A stretch of 54,524 nucleotides of DNA, from assembly GCF_937859915.1 (NCBI RefSeq), contig NZ_CALMAW010000063.1, positions 10,192-64,715 of the forward strand, read 5' to 3'. A program made the translations under genes and the position numbers. Every line of letters begins with the position of its first letter. Position 1 is the first letter of the stretch. This document shows, in pieces, positions 16,369-25,361 of this stretch. Source of the stretch: an uncultured Sphingomonas sp. (lineage in GTDB: Bacteria; Pseudomonadota; Alphaproteobacteria; Sphingomonadales; Sphingomonadaceae). The notes under the pieces are model-generated. The model did no database searches. It saw only the letters and a program-made list of their open reading frames with translations, and was not told the origin of the DNA.

Positions 16369-19300
16369 ATGGCGATCTACCACTTCTCGGCTAAGATGAT
16401 TTCGCGGGCCAACGGCTCCAGCGCCTTGGCGGCGGCCGCCTATCGCTCGGCCTCGCGGCTGCACGACCAGCGGCTCGATCGCCATCACGACTTCGCGAAC
16501 AAGGTCGGTGTCGTCCACTCCGAGGTGATGCTGCCGGACGGCGCGCCCGAACAGCTCGCCCACCGCGAGAAGCTGTGGAATGCCGTTGAGGCAGTCGAGG
16601 TTCGCAAGGATGCGCAGCTTGCTCGCGAGATCGAGTTCGCGATCCCGCGTGAGCTGGACCATGCCGAGGGCATTCGGCTGGCGCGTGAGTTTGTCAAAGC
16701 CGAGTTCGTCGACAAGGGCATGATCGCCGACCTCAACGTGCATTGGGATATCGGCGCAGATGGTCTTACCAAACCGCACGCGCATGTCATGCTGACGACG
16801 CGGTCGATCGTCGAGGAGGGGTTCGGTCCCAAGGTTCGCGACTGGAATGCGACCGCACTGCTGGAGCAATGGCGCGAGCGCTGGGCGGGGCACGTTAATG
16901 CCAGGCTCGCCGAGCTCGATATCGATGCGCGCGTCGATCATCGCTCGCTCGAAGCCCAGGGGATCGACCTCGAACCGCAGCACAAGATCGGGCCCGCGGC
17001 GTCGCGGATGGCCGGGCAGGGGCTGGAATCCGAGCGCCTAGCCGAGCATGTCGAGATCGCGCGGAGCAATGGCGAGAAGATCATCGCCAATCCCGGTATC
17101 GCACTCGATGCGATCACGCGGAGCCAAGCCACCTTCACCGCCCGCGACCTCGCGAAGTTCGTGCATCGCCACAGTGAGGGAAAGGAACAGTACGACCAGG
17201 TGATCGCGGCGGTGCGCGCGTCGCCCGATCTCGTCGCGCTGGGCCGGGACGGACGCGGCGAGGAGCGCTTCACCAGCCGCGACATGATCGAGACCGAACA
17301 GCGTCTCGAACGCGCGACGATCGCGATGGCCGATCGCTCTCGCCATGGAGTCGGCGAACTCGAGCGCGGCGCCGCGCTATCGCGTGCCGCGCAGCGTGGA
17401 ATGGTGCTTTCGTCCGAGCAGCGCGACGCGTTCGACCATGTCACAGACCCCAAGGATCTCGGCGTCGTCATTGGCTATGCCGGTACTGGCAAGTCGGCGA
17501 TGCTGGGTGTTGCGCGCGATGCCTGGGAGAGCGCTGGCTACCGCGTCACCGGCTTGGCATTGTCCGGCATCGCTGCCGAGAATCTTGAGAGCGGATCGGG
17601 CATCGCGTCGCGCACGATCGCGAGCCTCGAACATCAGTGGGGACAGGGAAGAGAGCTGATCTCTCGCCAAGACATCGTCGTTGTCGACGAGGCCGGCATG
17701 ATCGGCACGCGCCAGCTCGAACGGGTGGTGCGCGAAGTCGATAAGCAAGGTGCCAAGTTGGTGCTCGTCGGCGACCCCGAACAGCTCCAGGCGATCGAAG
17801 CGGGCGCGGCGTTCCGCTCGGTTGCCGAACGCCACGGCGGCGTCGAGATCATGGAGGTGCGCCGCCAGCGCGAGGATTGGCAGCGCGATGCCACCCGGGC
17901 GCTGGCGACGGGGCGGACTGCCGAGGCGATCCGGGCCTATGACGACGCCGGTCACGTCCATGCCGCGGACACGCGCGACTCGGCGCGGCGAGCGCTCATC
18001 CAGCGGTGGGACGAGGATCGCCTGTCCCAGGGCGTCTCGTCGACGATGATCCTCACCCACACCAATGCAGAATGCGACGAACTGAATGGGATGGCACGGG
18101 ATGCCCTGCGCCGCAGTGGCGGCTTGAGCACTGAAATTGCTGTGGAAACGACGCGTGGCCGCCTCTTGTTCAGCGCCGGCGACCGTATCACGTTCCTTCG
18201 CAACGAGCGCGATCTGGGTGTGAAGAATGGCACTCTGGCTACCATCGAGCATGTCGATCCCAGGCGCATGGCAGTGCGCCTCGACGACGGTCGCGAGGTT
18301 CGCTTCGATACGAAAACCTATGCCGACGTCACCCACGGCTATGCGGCAACCATCCACAAGACGCAGGGCGTCACCGTGGAGCGCGCCCATGTGCTGGCGA
18401 CACCCGGGCTCGATCGCCATTCTGCCTATGTCGCGCTCTCCCGCCACCGCGACGGCGTCGAGCTCCATTATGGTCGCGACGACTTCGAGACACAGGACCG
18501 GCTCGTCGCCACGCTGTCGCGCGACCGGTCGAAGGACATGGCATCCGACTATCCGCAGCACTTCGCCGAGCGACGGCAGATTATTCGCCGCGGCGAGCCT
18601 GCGGAACGGACGCCCGCGGTCGAGCCGTCGGCCCGGCGTCCGGGCGTGTTCGATGGGCTGCGGCTGGCCCTTGCCGACGAGGGGCGTGCCAGGCCGGCAC
18701 GCGCGCCGGCGCGCGGCATGTTCGATGGTCTGGTCGCCAGGGCGGCGCAAATGCCGGTGCCGGATCGTGGGCCACTCGGTCTCGAATCCGCGGTTGGTCG
18801 CTATGCGCGCGCCTACCAAGAGGGGCAGCGCATGATCGACCACGAAGCCTCCGAGCTCGAATCCCGGAAGGCGGCGCGACTGACCGCCGCCAAAGCGCTC
18901 GATCAGATCCGGCCGGGGGCGGCGCACGATCTGGATGCTGCCTTCGCCGGTCATCCCGAGCTGGTGGAGAGCGCTGCCGGCGGTCGGCCGGCGTCTGCGA
19001 TCCGTGCGATGCAGATGGAGGCGGAGCTTCGCGCCAATCCCGAGCTTCGCGCCGATCGCTTCGTACAGACGTGGCAACAATTGCGCGCACGCCGCGACGA
19101 GTTGGATGGGTGGCGCAACGCCGACGCGCGTGAGCGGATCGACGGCCAACTTCGGGCGATGGCCAAGGGAATAGACAAGGATCCGGCAATGGGCAGCGCG
19201 CTGTCCAAACGCGCCCACGAATTGGGCTTGAGCCGGCAATGGTCGCCCGAATGGTCGCGTCACTCTCCCGATGGCGGGATGGGGCGTGAGGTCGGCGACC

Positions 19301-19371
19301 TCATCAAGGCGCGGGCCATTGGTGCCGCGCTCACCCACGAACTCGGTCGCGGCAGAGGAGTCGGTTTATGA
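16369..19371 (+). CDS. traA: Ti-type conjugative transfer relaxase TraA (MOBQ)
   Basis: A 1000-residue relaxase-helicase that would nick oriT and unwind the transferred strand. The MobA/MobL relaxase domain occupies about residues 1-230: MAIYHFSAKMISR at the start, conserved AAAAYRSA with the likely catalytic tyrosine at about 25, and the histidine motif PHAHVMLTTR (about 133-142). A RecD/TraI-like helicase follows with Walker A GYAGTGKS (about 369-376), Walker B VVDEAGM (about 436-442) and VGDPEQLQAIE. The superfamily I C-terminal motif is HGYAATIHKTQGVTVERA, then YVALSRHRD. The ATG at 16369 gives the standard N-terminus. Its stop overlaps the next gene (ATGA). No traG, virB or trb genes are present. 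Confidence 0.93.
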   Translation: MAIYHFSAKMISRANGSSALAAAAYRSASRLHDQRLDRHHDFANKVGVVHSEVMLPDGAPEQLAHREKLWNAVEAVEVRKDAQLAREIEFAIPRELDHAEGIRLAREFVKAEFVDKGMIADLNVHWDIGADGLTKPHAHVMLTTRSIVEEGFGPKVRDWNATALLEQWRERWAGHVNARLAELDIDARVDHRSLEAQGIDLEPQHKIGPAASRMAGQGLESERLAEHVEIARSNGEKIIANPGIALDAITRSQATFTARDLAKFVHRHSEGKEQYDQVIAAVRASPDLVALGRDGRGEERFTSRDMIETEQRLERATIAMADRSRHGVGELERGAALSRAAQRGMVLSSEQRDAFDHVTDPKDLGVVIGYAGTGKSAMLGVARDAWESAGYRVTGLALSGIAAENLESGSGIASRTIASLEHQWGQGRELISRQDIVVVDEAGMIGTRQLERVVREVDKQGAKLVLVGDPEQLQAIEAGAAFRSVAERHGGVEIMEVRRQREDWQRDATRALATGRTAEAIRAYDDAGHVHAADTRDSARRALIQRWDEDRLSQGVSSTMILTHTNAECDELNGMARDALRRSGGLSTEIAVETTRGRLLFSAGDRITFLRNERDLGVKNGTLATIEHVDPRRMAVRLDDGREVRFDTKTYADVTHGYAATIHKTQGVTVERAHVLATPGLDRHSAYVALSRHRDGVELHYGRDDFETQDRLVATLSRDRSKDMASDYPQHFAERRQIIRRGEPAERTPAVEPSARRPGVFDGLRLALADEGRARPARAPARGMFDGLVARAAQMPVPDRGPLGLESAVGRYARAYQEGQRMIDHEASELESRKAARLTAAKALDQIRPGAAHDLDAAFAGHPELVESAAGGRPASAIRAMQMEAELRANPELRADRFVQTWQQLRARRDELDGWRNADARERIDGQLRAMAKGIDKDPAMGSALSKRAHELGLSRQWSPEWSRHSPDGGMGREVGDLIKARAIGAALTHELGRGRGVGL

Positions 19372-20090
19372 ACGACGGTGACGCATTGGGCTTCGCGCTG
19401 GACCCTCGTGACGGACAGGACGCCGCAGCCGCAGCCTTCGATCGACTGGGGCGGCGCATGGCCAGTCTGACCGCTGCGGTCGAGAGCTTCGCGTTGCGCC
19501 AGGAGGCGATCGAGGCACGTGATACGGGACCGGTGATCGAGAAGATCGACCGGCGGTTCTCGCAGGTCCGTGACGCCTTGCTGAAGCTGAACGCGCGGCC
19601 CGGGCTACAGACGACTGTCGAGGGGATTGCCGCCAGCATCACCGAGGCGGGGCGAACGGCGAGAATTGCGGATCATGACGCCCTCGCGAGCGCGCAGCGT
19701 CAGATCGACGCCTCGACGCGCACGCTCGATCGGATGATCGCCGGAAAGATCGACCTGCGCAAACAATGCTATTGGCTGGCTGGCGCGGCGGGCGTGTGCC
19801 TCTTGATGGGCGCGATCGTCGGCGATGCCGTGCTGCCGATGATTGATCGGGCGGCGCCGACCAGCTGGCGATGGCCGGAGGAGCGGGCTCTGGATGATCT
19901 GGGCATGTCGGCCAACGAGGCCGGGCAGCATCTTTTGCAGTTGTCCGATCCGGCGGGTTGGCATGCACTCATCCAGGATCATCTGCTCGTTCAGGGCAAC
20001 GAAGCCGCTATCGATGCCTGCCGAGCACGGCGGGCGAAGCACGGGTCCCCCGTCGATTGCTCGATCGTCGTGAGCGGCCCGAAAGCCTAG
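19368..20090 (+). CDS. DUF6118 family protein, relaxase-linked
   Basis: A 240-residue protein that resembles DUF6118, a family regularly encoded after TraA in alphaproteobacterial mobilizable elements. The N-terminal half is helical and probably coiled (DGQDAAAAAFDRLGRRMASL, VIEKIDRRFSQVRDALLKL). One hydrophobic segment, CYWLAGAAGVCLLMGAIVGD (about 133-152), predicts a single membrane pass. The rest (about 160-240) would then lie on the other side, with two cysteines (CRARRAKHGSPVDCS). Translation is coupled to traA by an ATGA overlap. A membrane role next to the relaxosome is plausible; the function is unknown. Confidence 0.75.
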   Translation: MNDGDALGFALDPRDGQDAAAAAFDRLGRRMASLTAAVESFALRQEAIEARDTGPVIEKIDRRFSQVRDALLKLNARPGLQTTVEGIAASITEAGRTARIADHDALASAQRQIDASTRTLDRMIAGKIDLRKQCYWLAGAAGVCLLMGAIVGDAVLPMIDRAAPTSWRWPEERALDDLGMSANEAGQHLLQLSDPAGWHALIQDHLLVQGNEAAIDACRARRAKHGSPVDCSIVVSGPKA

Positions 20091-20517
20091 CTGGCTATCT
20101 GATCAGCACCATCGTAGTCGGGTGATCTAGGCACATTCCTATAATACGCTAGCTCTTCTCAAAAGACAGCAAGTGGGATGAAGCCGTCGTCGCGAGCCCG
20201 ACAAAGCAGGGCAGGTTCTGGCAATGAGCGGACTTTCGAAGGGTTTCGCCTGCCCCTCCGAACGGCAAGCCTCGCTCAATGAGGGAAGAATGCTTGTGAG
20301 CAGCGTCTGCGGTTGGCTGACTGTGGTTAAGCGTCGAAGCCGGACTCTGCCAGAAGCGCGCTAAACGTCGGTAAAAGCGAATAAAACCCTGGATCAGAGA
20401 AGCCGATCGACGCCGATTGTGCCCCCTTAGCAAAATCATTTCCCCTGTATTTTCATGCGTGTGTGCCCCGCAGTGATGGGCTCCTGCTTGCGCCTATCCA
20501 CAGTGTAGGTCCGGTAG
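20091..20517. other. Non-coding gap after the mobilization genes
   Basis: No supported gene. The base composition is more AT-rich than the surroundings, and no frame is protein-like. It ends where the coding-like orphan fragment begins, and is probably the seam between the mobilization module and the sugar locus. Confidence 0.35.
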
Positions 20518-20732
20518 AACTGGTTCCCGCTCTACGACCGCAAACCGCTGAGCTTCGATCCCAACGTCTTCGTCGCCAAGCCCGTCGACTATGTCGCGGC
20601 GACGCAGGTGACGGTGTCGGGTCCCGACCAGAGTTATATTGACCTGCCAATGGTGGCACCATCGGGGCGCGCCGGCCAATCGGCGCGCTTGCGCATTGCT
20701 AAGCGGCGCGAGATCGGCGACGACGCAGCATT
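20518..20732 (+). pseudogene. Orphan C-terminal gene fragment, function unknown
   Basis: Directly after an in-frame TAG (20515-20517), a frame with strong GC3 codon bias reads NWFPLYDRKPLSF, then DPNVFVAKPVDYVAATQV and TVSGPDQSYIDLPMVAPSG. It has no start codon and no upstream continuation. Beyond about 20665 the frame loses character as the GntR gene begins. This looks like the 3' stump of a gene whose front was lost at the seam at about 20510. The parent family was not recognised. Confidence 0.4.
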
Positions 20733-21467
20733 ATGGACGACGAACGCTCGAGCATCCGCTCCTCGTTGGGGCGCAATCTAACCTATGGGATGCTCGACGC
20801 ACTCGGCCGCTCGATCGTGACGGGGGAGTATACCGCCAAGATCTTCCCGACCGAGGCCGAGCTGACCGAGCGCTATGCGGTCAGCCGGTCGGTGACACGC
20901 GAGGCGGTCAAGATGCTCACTGCGAAGGGGCTGCTCAGCGCACGCCCGCGGCAGGGGACGATCGTCCAGCCTGAGGTGTCGTGGAACCTCTTCGACGCCG
21001 ACGTGCTGCGCTGGCTGCTCGAGCGTAAATTCTCGATCAGCCTGCTGCGCCAGTTTAGCGAGCTGCGCGTCTCGATCGAGCCCGCCGCGGCCGAACTCGC
21101 CGCGCGCACCGGCACGCCCGAGAGCTTCGGGCTGATCGCGGCGGGCTATCAACGCATGGTCGCCGCCGAAGCGGGTAAGGACGACACGCTCGACGCCGAC
21201 ATCGCCTTCCACGTCGCGGTGCTGACCGCGTCGGGAAACCCCTTCTACGCGCAGTTCCGCGACGTGGTGGAGACCGCACTGCGCACCTCGATCCGCTTCA
21301 CAAACCGCTTCAAGGGCCGCGCCGCGAGCCTGCCCGCGCACAAGGCGGTTAAGGACGCGATCGAGGCGCACGACAGCGCGGGCGCGCACACCGCAATGAG
21401 CCTCATCATCCGCGAGGTGATGCTGCTGATCGCCGAGGCCGAGCGCCAGGGCGCGGTGGAGGGCTGA
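20733..21467 (+). CDS. GntR family regulator, FadR/FCD subfamily
   Basis: A 244-residue transcription factor. The winged helix-turn-helix is at about 18-80: GRSIVTGEYTAKIFPTEAEL, TERYAVSRSVTREAVKML and LLSARPRQGTIVQP. The FCD ligand domain follows (about 95-235) with LRQFSELRVSIEPAAAELAA, DADIAFHVAVLTASGNPFY and the metal-site histidine segment PAHKAVKDAIEAHDSAGA. FCD regulators of this type usually respond to sugar acids. It stands at the head of the sugar locus. The 15-bp motif found at 23825, 26261, 28893 and 30849 is the best candidate for its operator. It is probably a repressor released by a pathway intermediate (inference). Confidence 0.93.
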   Translation: MDDERSSIRSSLGRNLTYGMLDALGRSIVTGEYTAKIFPTEAELTERYAVSRSVTREAVKMLTAKGLLSARPRQGTIVQPEVSWNLFDADVLRWLLERKFSISLLRQFSELRVSIEPAAAELAARTGTPESFGLIAAGYQRMVAAEAGKDDTLDADIAFHVAVLTASGNPFYAQFRDVVETALRTSIRFTNRFKGRAASLPAHKAVKDAIEAHDSAGAHTAMSLIIREVMLLIAEAERQGAVEG

Positions 21468-21494
21468 TCCGCGCCTACCACCGCCTTCCCCCCC

Positions 21495-22607
21495 TCAGTT
21501 GGTGGTCGAGGTCAGCCTGGTGATGAGATCGACCTCGGCCTGCCGATAGGGCGCGCCGTCGGTGTGCAGCACGTCGTGGAACCAGACCGTCGGCTGCTCG
21601 AGCACATAGGGGTGCTGCCAGCTGTCCCACGGCAGCCAAGTCTGCTCCTTGCCCTCGACGAAGCCCCAGTTGATCATGCCAACATGGTGCGCCTTGCCGA
21701 TCGGCAGCGATCCGTCGAAGGTCGAGCCTGCGCCGCGCGCCATATATTCGGTGCAGATCACCGGGCGGCCATAGGCCTCGAGAAGCGTGATCCTTTTCTC
21801 CATCGATTCGGGCCAGCCATAATCGTGGAAGGTAAGCACGTCGGCCTGGCCGAGCTGGACGGTCTCGATCGGGCGATGCTTGTCGGTCGGCCCCCACGCA
21901 TCGCCCAGCCACACGCCGCTGGTGAGCGGCTGGCTGGGATCGACGCTGCGCGCCCAGGCGAAGACCTGCGGCAGCAGCTTGGTGACGAGTTCGGTCTTGT
22001 CGGCTGGCTGATTCTTATACTGATCGGAGGGGTTGTCGGGCTCGTTCCACACGTCCCAGCCGAGGATACGGTCGTCGTGCGCGAAGGTGCCGATCACCCC
22101 CTTCACATAGGCTTCGAGCCGCGGATATTGTTTGGGATCCTGCAGCGCGGCGGTGCCCGGCGACTGCACCCAGCCCGAATTGTGGACGCCCGGGATCGGC
22201 GGATGCTGCAGGCCGAGCTTGGGGTTGGGATCCCAGCAGCTGTCGAACAGCACGAACAGCGGCTTGATGCCGTGTTTGTGCGCGATCGTCAGAAACGTGT
22301 CGATGCGCTTGGAAAAACCCTTGGGGTCCTGCTCCCAGAGCTGGTCGTGGAGGAACACGCGCATCGTGTTCATCCCCATCTTCTGCGCCCAGCCGAGCTC
22401 GAGATCGATCCGCGCGGGATCGAAGCTGCCCGCCTGCCACATTTCGAGCTGGTTGATCGCGTTGGCGGGCAGATAGTTGGAGCCGACCAGCCAGCGCTGC
22501 TGGCCGTACCACGCATTGGCCTGCGCGGGTGTCCAGCGCTCGCGCGCGGCGGCGGGGCTCGCCACCAGGGTCGCGCCGGCGAGCAGCGCGAGGATCGCGG
22601 TCTTCAT
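21495..22607 (-). CDS. Secreted clan GH-A glycoside hydrolase (GH5-like)
   Basis: A 370-residue exported (beta/alpha)8 glycoside hydrolase. The signal peptide is MKTAILALLAGATLVASPAAA. The acid/base glutamate is in LGWDVWNEPDN (about E189) and the nucleophile in VICTEYMARG (about E287); FHDYGWPE lies between. Both glutamates on strands 4 and 7 define clan GH-A. The exact family (GH5 or a relative) and substrate are uncertain; proteins of this kind are annotated as cellulase family or 1,4-beta-xylanase. In this locus a beta-galactan or arabinogalactan substrate is plausible. The ATG at 22607 was chosen over GTG 22616 because GGGAG lies eight bases upstream. It follows galM on the minus strand. 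Confidence 0.85.
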   Translation of the reverse strand: MKTAILALLAGATLVASPAAARERWTPAQANAWYGQQRWLVGSNYLPANAINQLEMWQAGSFDPARIDLELGWAQKMGMNTMRVFLHDQLWEQDPKGFSKRIDTFLTIAHKHGIKPLFVLFDSCWDPNPKLGLQHPPIPGVHNSGWVQSPGTAALQDPKQYPRLEAYVKGVIGTFAHDDRILGWDVWNEPDNPSDQYKNQPADKTELVTKLLPQVFAWARSVDPSQPLTSGVWLGDAWGPTDKHRPIETVQLGQADVLTFHDYGWPESMEKRITLLEAYGRPVICTEYMARGAGSTFDGSLPIGKAHHVGMINWGFVEGKEQTWLPWDSWQHPYVLEQPTVWFHDVLHTDGAPYRQAEVDLITRLTSTTN

Positions 22608-22635
22608 CAGTCTCACTCCCTGAAATTGTGAGTCT

Positions 22636-23766
22636 TTACCGCGCCGAGAAGCGGAAGATCATGTGGTTGGCATAGGTCTGGCCCGGATCGAGCCGCACCG
22701 ATCCGAACGCCGGACGATTGGGCGTGTCGGGAAACATCTGCGGTTCGAGCACGATCGCGTCGCCCTCGCGGTAGATGTGCCCCGCCTTGCCCGTGATCGT
22801 GCCGTCGAGGAAATTGCCCGAATAGAATTGCAGCCCAGGCTGGTCGGACAGCAGCTCCATCACGCGCCCCGACAGCGGATCCTCGACGCGTGCCATCAGC
22901 TGCATCGCCTTGGGCCTGGTGCGGCTCACCACCCAATTATGATCGTAGCCGCGGCCGAAGCGCAGCTGCTCGTCGCGCCCGTCGCGGACGCGCAGGCCGA
23001 TCGGCGTGGGGGTGCGGAAATCGAACGGGGTTCCGGCGACGGGGCGGAATTCGCCGGTCGGGATCGCGGTCGCGTCGGTCGGCGTATAGGCGTCGGCGGG
23101 GATCGTCATCCGCAGACCCATCGCGCCCGCGACCGAGCCTTCGCCGTCGATGTTCCAATAGGTGTGGTTGGACAGGTTGACGACGGTCGGCCGGTCGGTG
23201 GTCGCGCCATAATCGACCGCGAGGCCGCCATGGCCGTCGAGCGCATAGGTGGCGGTCGCGGTCAGCGTGCCGGGATAGCCCTGGTCGCCGTCGGCGCTGA
23301 CGAGGCGCAGCGTCACGCTCGGCGTAGGGCCACCCTTGGTCGAAACGATCGTCCAGACGCGCTTGTCGAAGCCCTTGGCGCCACCGTGCAGCGCGTTGGG
23401 GCCGTCGTTAACGGGGGTTTGATAGCTCTTGCCGTCGAGCGTGAAGCGGCCCTTAGCGATGCGGTTGGCGACGCGGCCGACGGTGGCGCCGAAATAATTG
23501 GGCTTGGCGACATAGCCCGCGAGATCGTCATAGCCGAGCACGACGTCGCCGGCTTTCCCCGCGCGATCGGGGACGATCACCGATTGCACCGCCGCGCCCA
23601 GCGTCAGGATCGTCGCGGTCATGCCGTGGCCGTCGGCGAGCGTCACCGCCTCGACCGCGGTGCCGTCGGGCAACGTGCCGAACGGCTTGCGTTCGACGCT
23701 GCTCGCCGAGGCCGCCCCGGCCAGCGTCGTGGCGAGGACCAGCGCGGTCCCCCAATGTGCGATCAT
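22636..23766 (-). CDS. galM: Aldose 1-epimerase (galactose mutarotase), exported
   Basis: A 376-residue aldose 1-epimerase that interconverts alpha and beta anomers of sugars such as galactose or arabinose. Motifs: GATVGRVANRIAKGRF, NDGPNALHGGAKGFDKRVW, NLSNHTYWNIDGEG, GYDHNWV and LQFYSGNFLDG; the catalytic His and Glu fall in HTYWN and AIVLEPQMFPD. An N-terminal signal (IAHWGTALVLATTLAGAASA) predicts a periplasmic enzyme, as in many sphingomonad versions. The ATG at 23766 has GAGGAGA upstream and replaces a longer in-frame start. The GH-A hydrolase gene follows in the same direction. A putative operator lies about 60 bases upstream. Confidence 0.92.
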   Translation of the reverse strand: MIAHWGTALVLATTLAGAASASSVERKPFGTLPDGTAVEAVTLADGHGMTATILTLGAAVQSVIVPDRAGKAGDVVLGYDDLAGYVAKPNYFGATVGRVANRIAKGRFTLDGKSYQTPVNDGPNALHGGAKGFDKRVWTIVSTKGGPTPSVTLRLVSADGDQGYPGTLTATATYALDGHGGLAVDYGATTDRPTVVNLSNHTYWNIDGEGSVAGAMGLRMTIPADAYTPTDATAIPTGEFRPVAGTPFDFRTPTPIGLRVRDGRDEQLRFGRGYDHNWVVSRTRPKAMQLMARVEDPLSGRVMELLSDQPGLQFYSGNFLDGTITGKAGHIYREGDAIVLEPQMFPDTPNRPAFGSVRLDPGQTYANHMIFRFSAR

Positions 23767-23824
23767 GTCGCTATCTCCTCTCCCGAATGCCGCGATTGTG
23801 AGGCGGCTCCCCGGCAATGTCCAG

Positions 23825-23839
23825 AATTATATGATAATT
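23825..23839. promoter_or_regulatory. Candidate GntR operator upstream of galM
   Basis: AATTATATGATAATT, flanked by G and C to give GAATTAT-ATG-ATAATTC, a perfect 7-bp inverted repeat. It covers the aldolase stop codon and lies about 60 bases before the galM start. It belongs to the four-site set with consensus AWTTRTMWGATWWWT. Confidence 0.55.
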
Positions 23840-24471
23840 CGCACTCGGCGCGCCTGCCATGCCTCGAGCAACGCTTGCGCGCGCGCACCGACGGTGGCGG
23901 CGTCGTCGCCCGCCTTGTAGAGCGCGCCGCCGACGCCGATGCCCTCGGCGCCCGCCGCCAGCCATTCGCCGAAATTGGCGACGCCGGTGCCGCCCACCGC
24001 CCAGGTCCGCGTGCCCGCGGGGAGCACCTCGCGGATCGCCTTGAGATAGGCGGTGCCGAAGCCGCTCGCGGGGAAGAGCTTGAGCCGCTTCGCGCCCGCC
24101 GCGACCGCGGTGAAAGCTTCGGTGGGGGTGGCGAAGCCGGGCATCGGCTCCATGCCCAGCGCGACTCCGCGCGCGATCACCGCGGCGTTGACGTTGGGGG
24201 TGACGAGCAGCTTGCCGCCGACCCCGGCGACCGCGTCGACGCTGTCGGGGTCGAGCACGGTGCCCGCGCCGCACAGCGCGCGCGGCCCCATCGCCTCGAC
24301 GAGCAGGCGGATGCTGGTGATCGGATCGGGCGAGTTGAGCGGCACCTCGATCAGCCGGATACCGCCCGCGACCAGCGCATCAGCGATCGCCACCACCTCG
24401 TCGGGCTTGACCCCGCGCAGGATCGCCACGACGGGCGGCGCGCCGTCGCTGAGAATGTCGTCGATCGTCAT
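23827..24471 (-). CDS. dgoA: 2-dehydro-3-deoxy-6-phosphogalactonate aldolase
   Basis: A 214-residue class I aldolase of the KDPG/KDPGal family that splits KDPGal to pyruvate and glyceraldehyde-3-phosphate. Motifs: VVAILRGVKPDE (about 14-25), GIRLIEVPLNSPDP (about 37-50), LCGAGTVLDP, TPNVN, and the Schiff-base lysine in KRLKLFPASGFG (about 128-139). The wording EVPLNSP and PNVN favours the KDPGal (DgoA) over the KDPG (Eda) branch. The start overlaps the kinase stop by four bases (ATGA). This entry is the frame's own 214-residue unit; the longer open frame running on upstream belongs to the shadow of dgoK. Confidence 0.92.
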   Translation of the reverse strand: MTIDDILSDGAPPVVAILRGVKPDEVVAIADALVAGGIRLIEVPLNSPDPITSIRLLVEAMGPRALCGAGTVLDPDSVDAVAGVGGKLLVTPNVNAAVIARGVALGMEPMPGFATPTEAFTAVAAGAKRLKLFPASGFGTAYLKAIREVLPAGTRTWAVGGTGVANFGEWLAAGAEGIGVGGALYKAGDDAATVGARAQALLEAWQARRVRIII

Positions 24472-25361
24472 CGCGTCGGTCCTTGGTAGAGCAGGGCGAG
24501 TCCGGCGATCGCGCAGGCGTCGCCGTCGAGATGCGTCACGGCGAGCCCGAAACGCTCCGCCGTCTGCGTGTAGAGCGCGGAGAGCGCGGGATCGCCGATC
24601 AGCACGATCGGGCTCGGCGCGCCGCCTGCGAGCGCGATCGCCTCGGCGAACTCGCCGCCGATCAGCAGCCCCGAAAGCAACCCGAGCGCCCAGCCGTGGC
24701 TGCGCCCCTCGACGAGCTGCGCGGCGCGCGCCTCGAACAGCCCCGCGATAAGCCCGGTGCCGGCGCGCGCGAGCCCGTCGGCGAAACCCTGTTCGCGCCC
24801 CGCGGTGTCGGCGCCCGCGCGCGTCAGCGTCGAATGGTCGCGCAGCAGGGCGAAGAGCTCGCCGGTGGGAAAGGTGTGGAATCGCTCGACGCGGCCGTCG
24901 ATCAGCTCGGCCCATTTGCTGTGCGTGCCGGGCAGAACGACCAGCGCGCGCCCCCGGGCGAGCGAGGGATCGACCGCGGTCGCGCCAAAAATCTGCGTCT
25001 CCTCGCCGCGCATCACGTCGGCGTGTCCCGTGAAATTGGCGCCGCTCAGCCCCGGCGCGACCGACACCGCGATGCCGTCGACGGTGACGGTGGCGAGCCG
25101 CGCGCGCCACGCATCGGCGTCGGCGGGGCAGGGCGCGTAGGGCACTTCGACCAGTCCGTTGCGCGATCCCGCCATGCCGCAGAGCAGAACGCCCTCGTCG
25201 CGCGCGGCGTCGCGCCACGGCGCGAGCGCAGCGGCGAGCGTCTCCGCGGGCGAGGCGGCGAGCTGGCCGATCCCGGGGCCGTCGAGCCGCTCGGCGATCG
25301 CGCCGTCGCGGAGGCGGAACAGGCGGAGCCGCGTCGTCCCCCAATCGCCGAGGATCGTCAT
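24468..25361 (-). CDS. dgoK: 2-dehydro-3-deoxygalactonokinase
   Basis: A 297-residue kinase phosphorylating 2-keto-3-deoxygalactonate at C6. It shows the DgoK family pattern: ILGDWGTTRLRLFRL at the start (phosphate-1 motif DWGTT), LLCGMAGSRNGLVEVPY, MRGEETQIFGA, VVLPGTHSKWAEL, and FHTFPTGELFALL. The length is typical. It is the middle gene of a translationally coupled trio (lactonase stop overlaps its start, its stop overlaps the aldolase start, both by ATGA). With the aldolase it defines the lower De Ley-Doudoroff branch for galactose-type sugars. Confidence 0.94.
   Translation of the reverse strand: MTILGDWGTTRLRLFRLRDGAIAERLDGPGIGQLAASPAETLAAALAPWRDAARDEGVLLCGMAGSRNGLVEVPYAPCPADADAWRARLATVTVDGIAVSVAPGLSGANFTGHADVMRGEETQIFGATAVDPSLARGRALVVLPGTHSKWAELIDGRVERFHTFPTGELFALLRDHSTLTRAGADTAGREQGFADGLARAGTGLIAGLFEARAAQLVEGRSHGWALGLLSGLLIGGEFAEAIALAGGAPSPIVLIGDPALSALYTQTAERFGLAVTHLDGDACAIAGLALLYQGPTR

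Noticed and set aside
17377-19338. 653-residue minus-strand open frame inside traA
   Set aside because: It mirrors the TraA relaxase, shows no family features, and TraA motifs cover the same bases on the plus strand.
24472-25344. Upstream extension of the aldolase frame to 505 residues
   Set aside because: The first 291 residues are an Arg-rich out-of-frame reading of dgoK; the aldolase begins at 24471.
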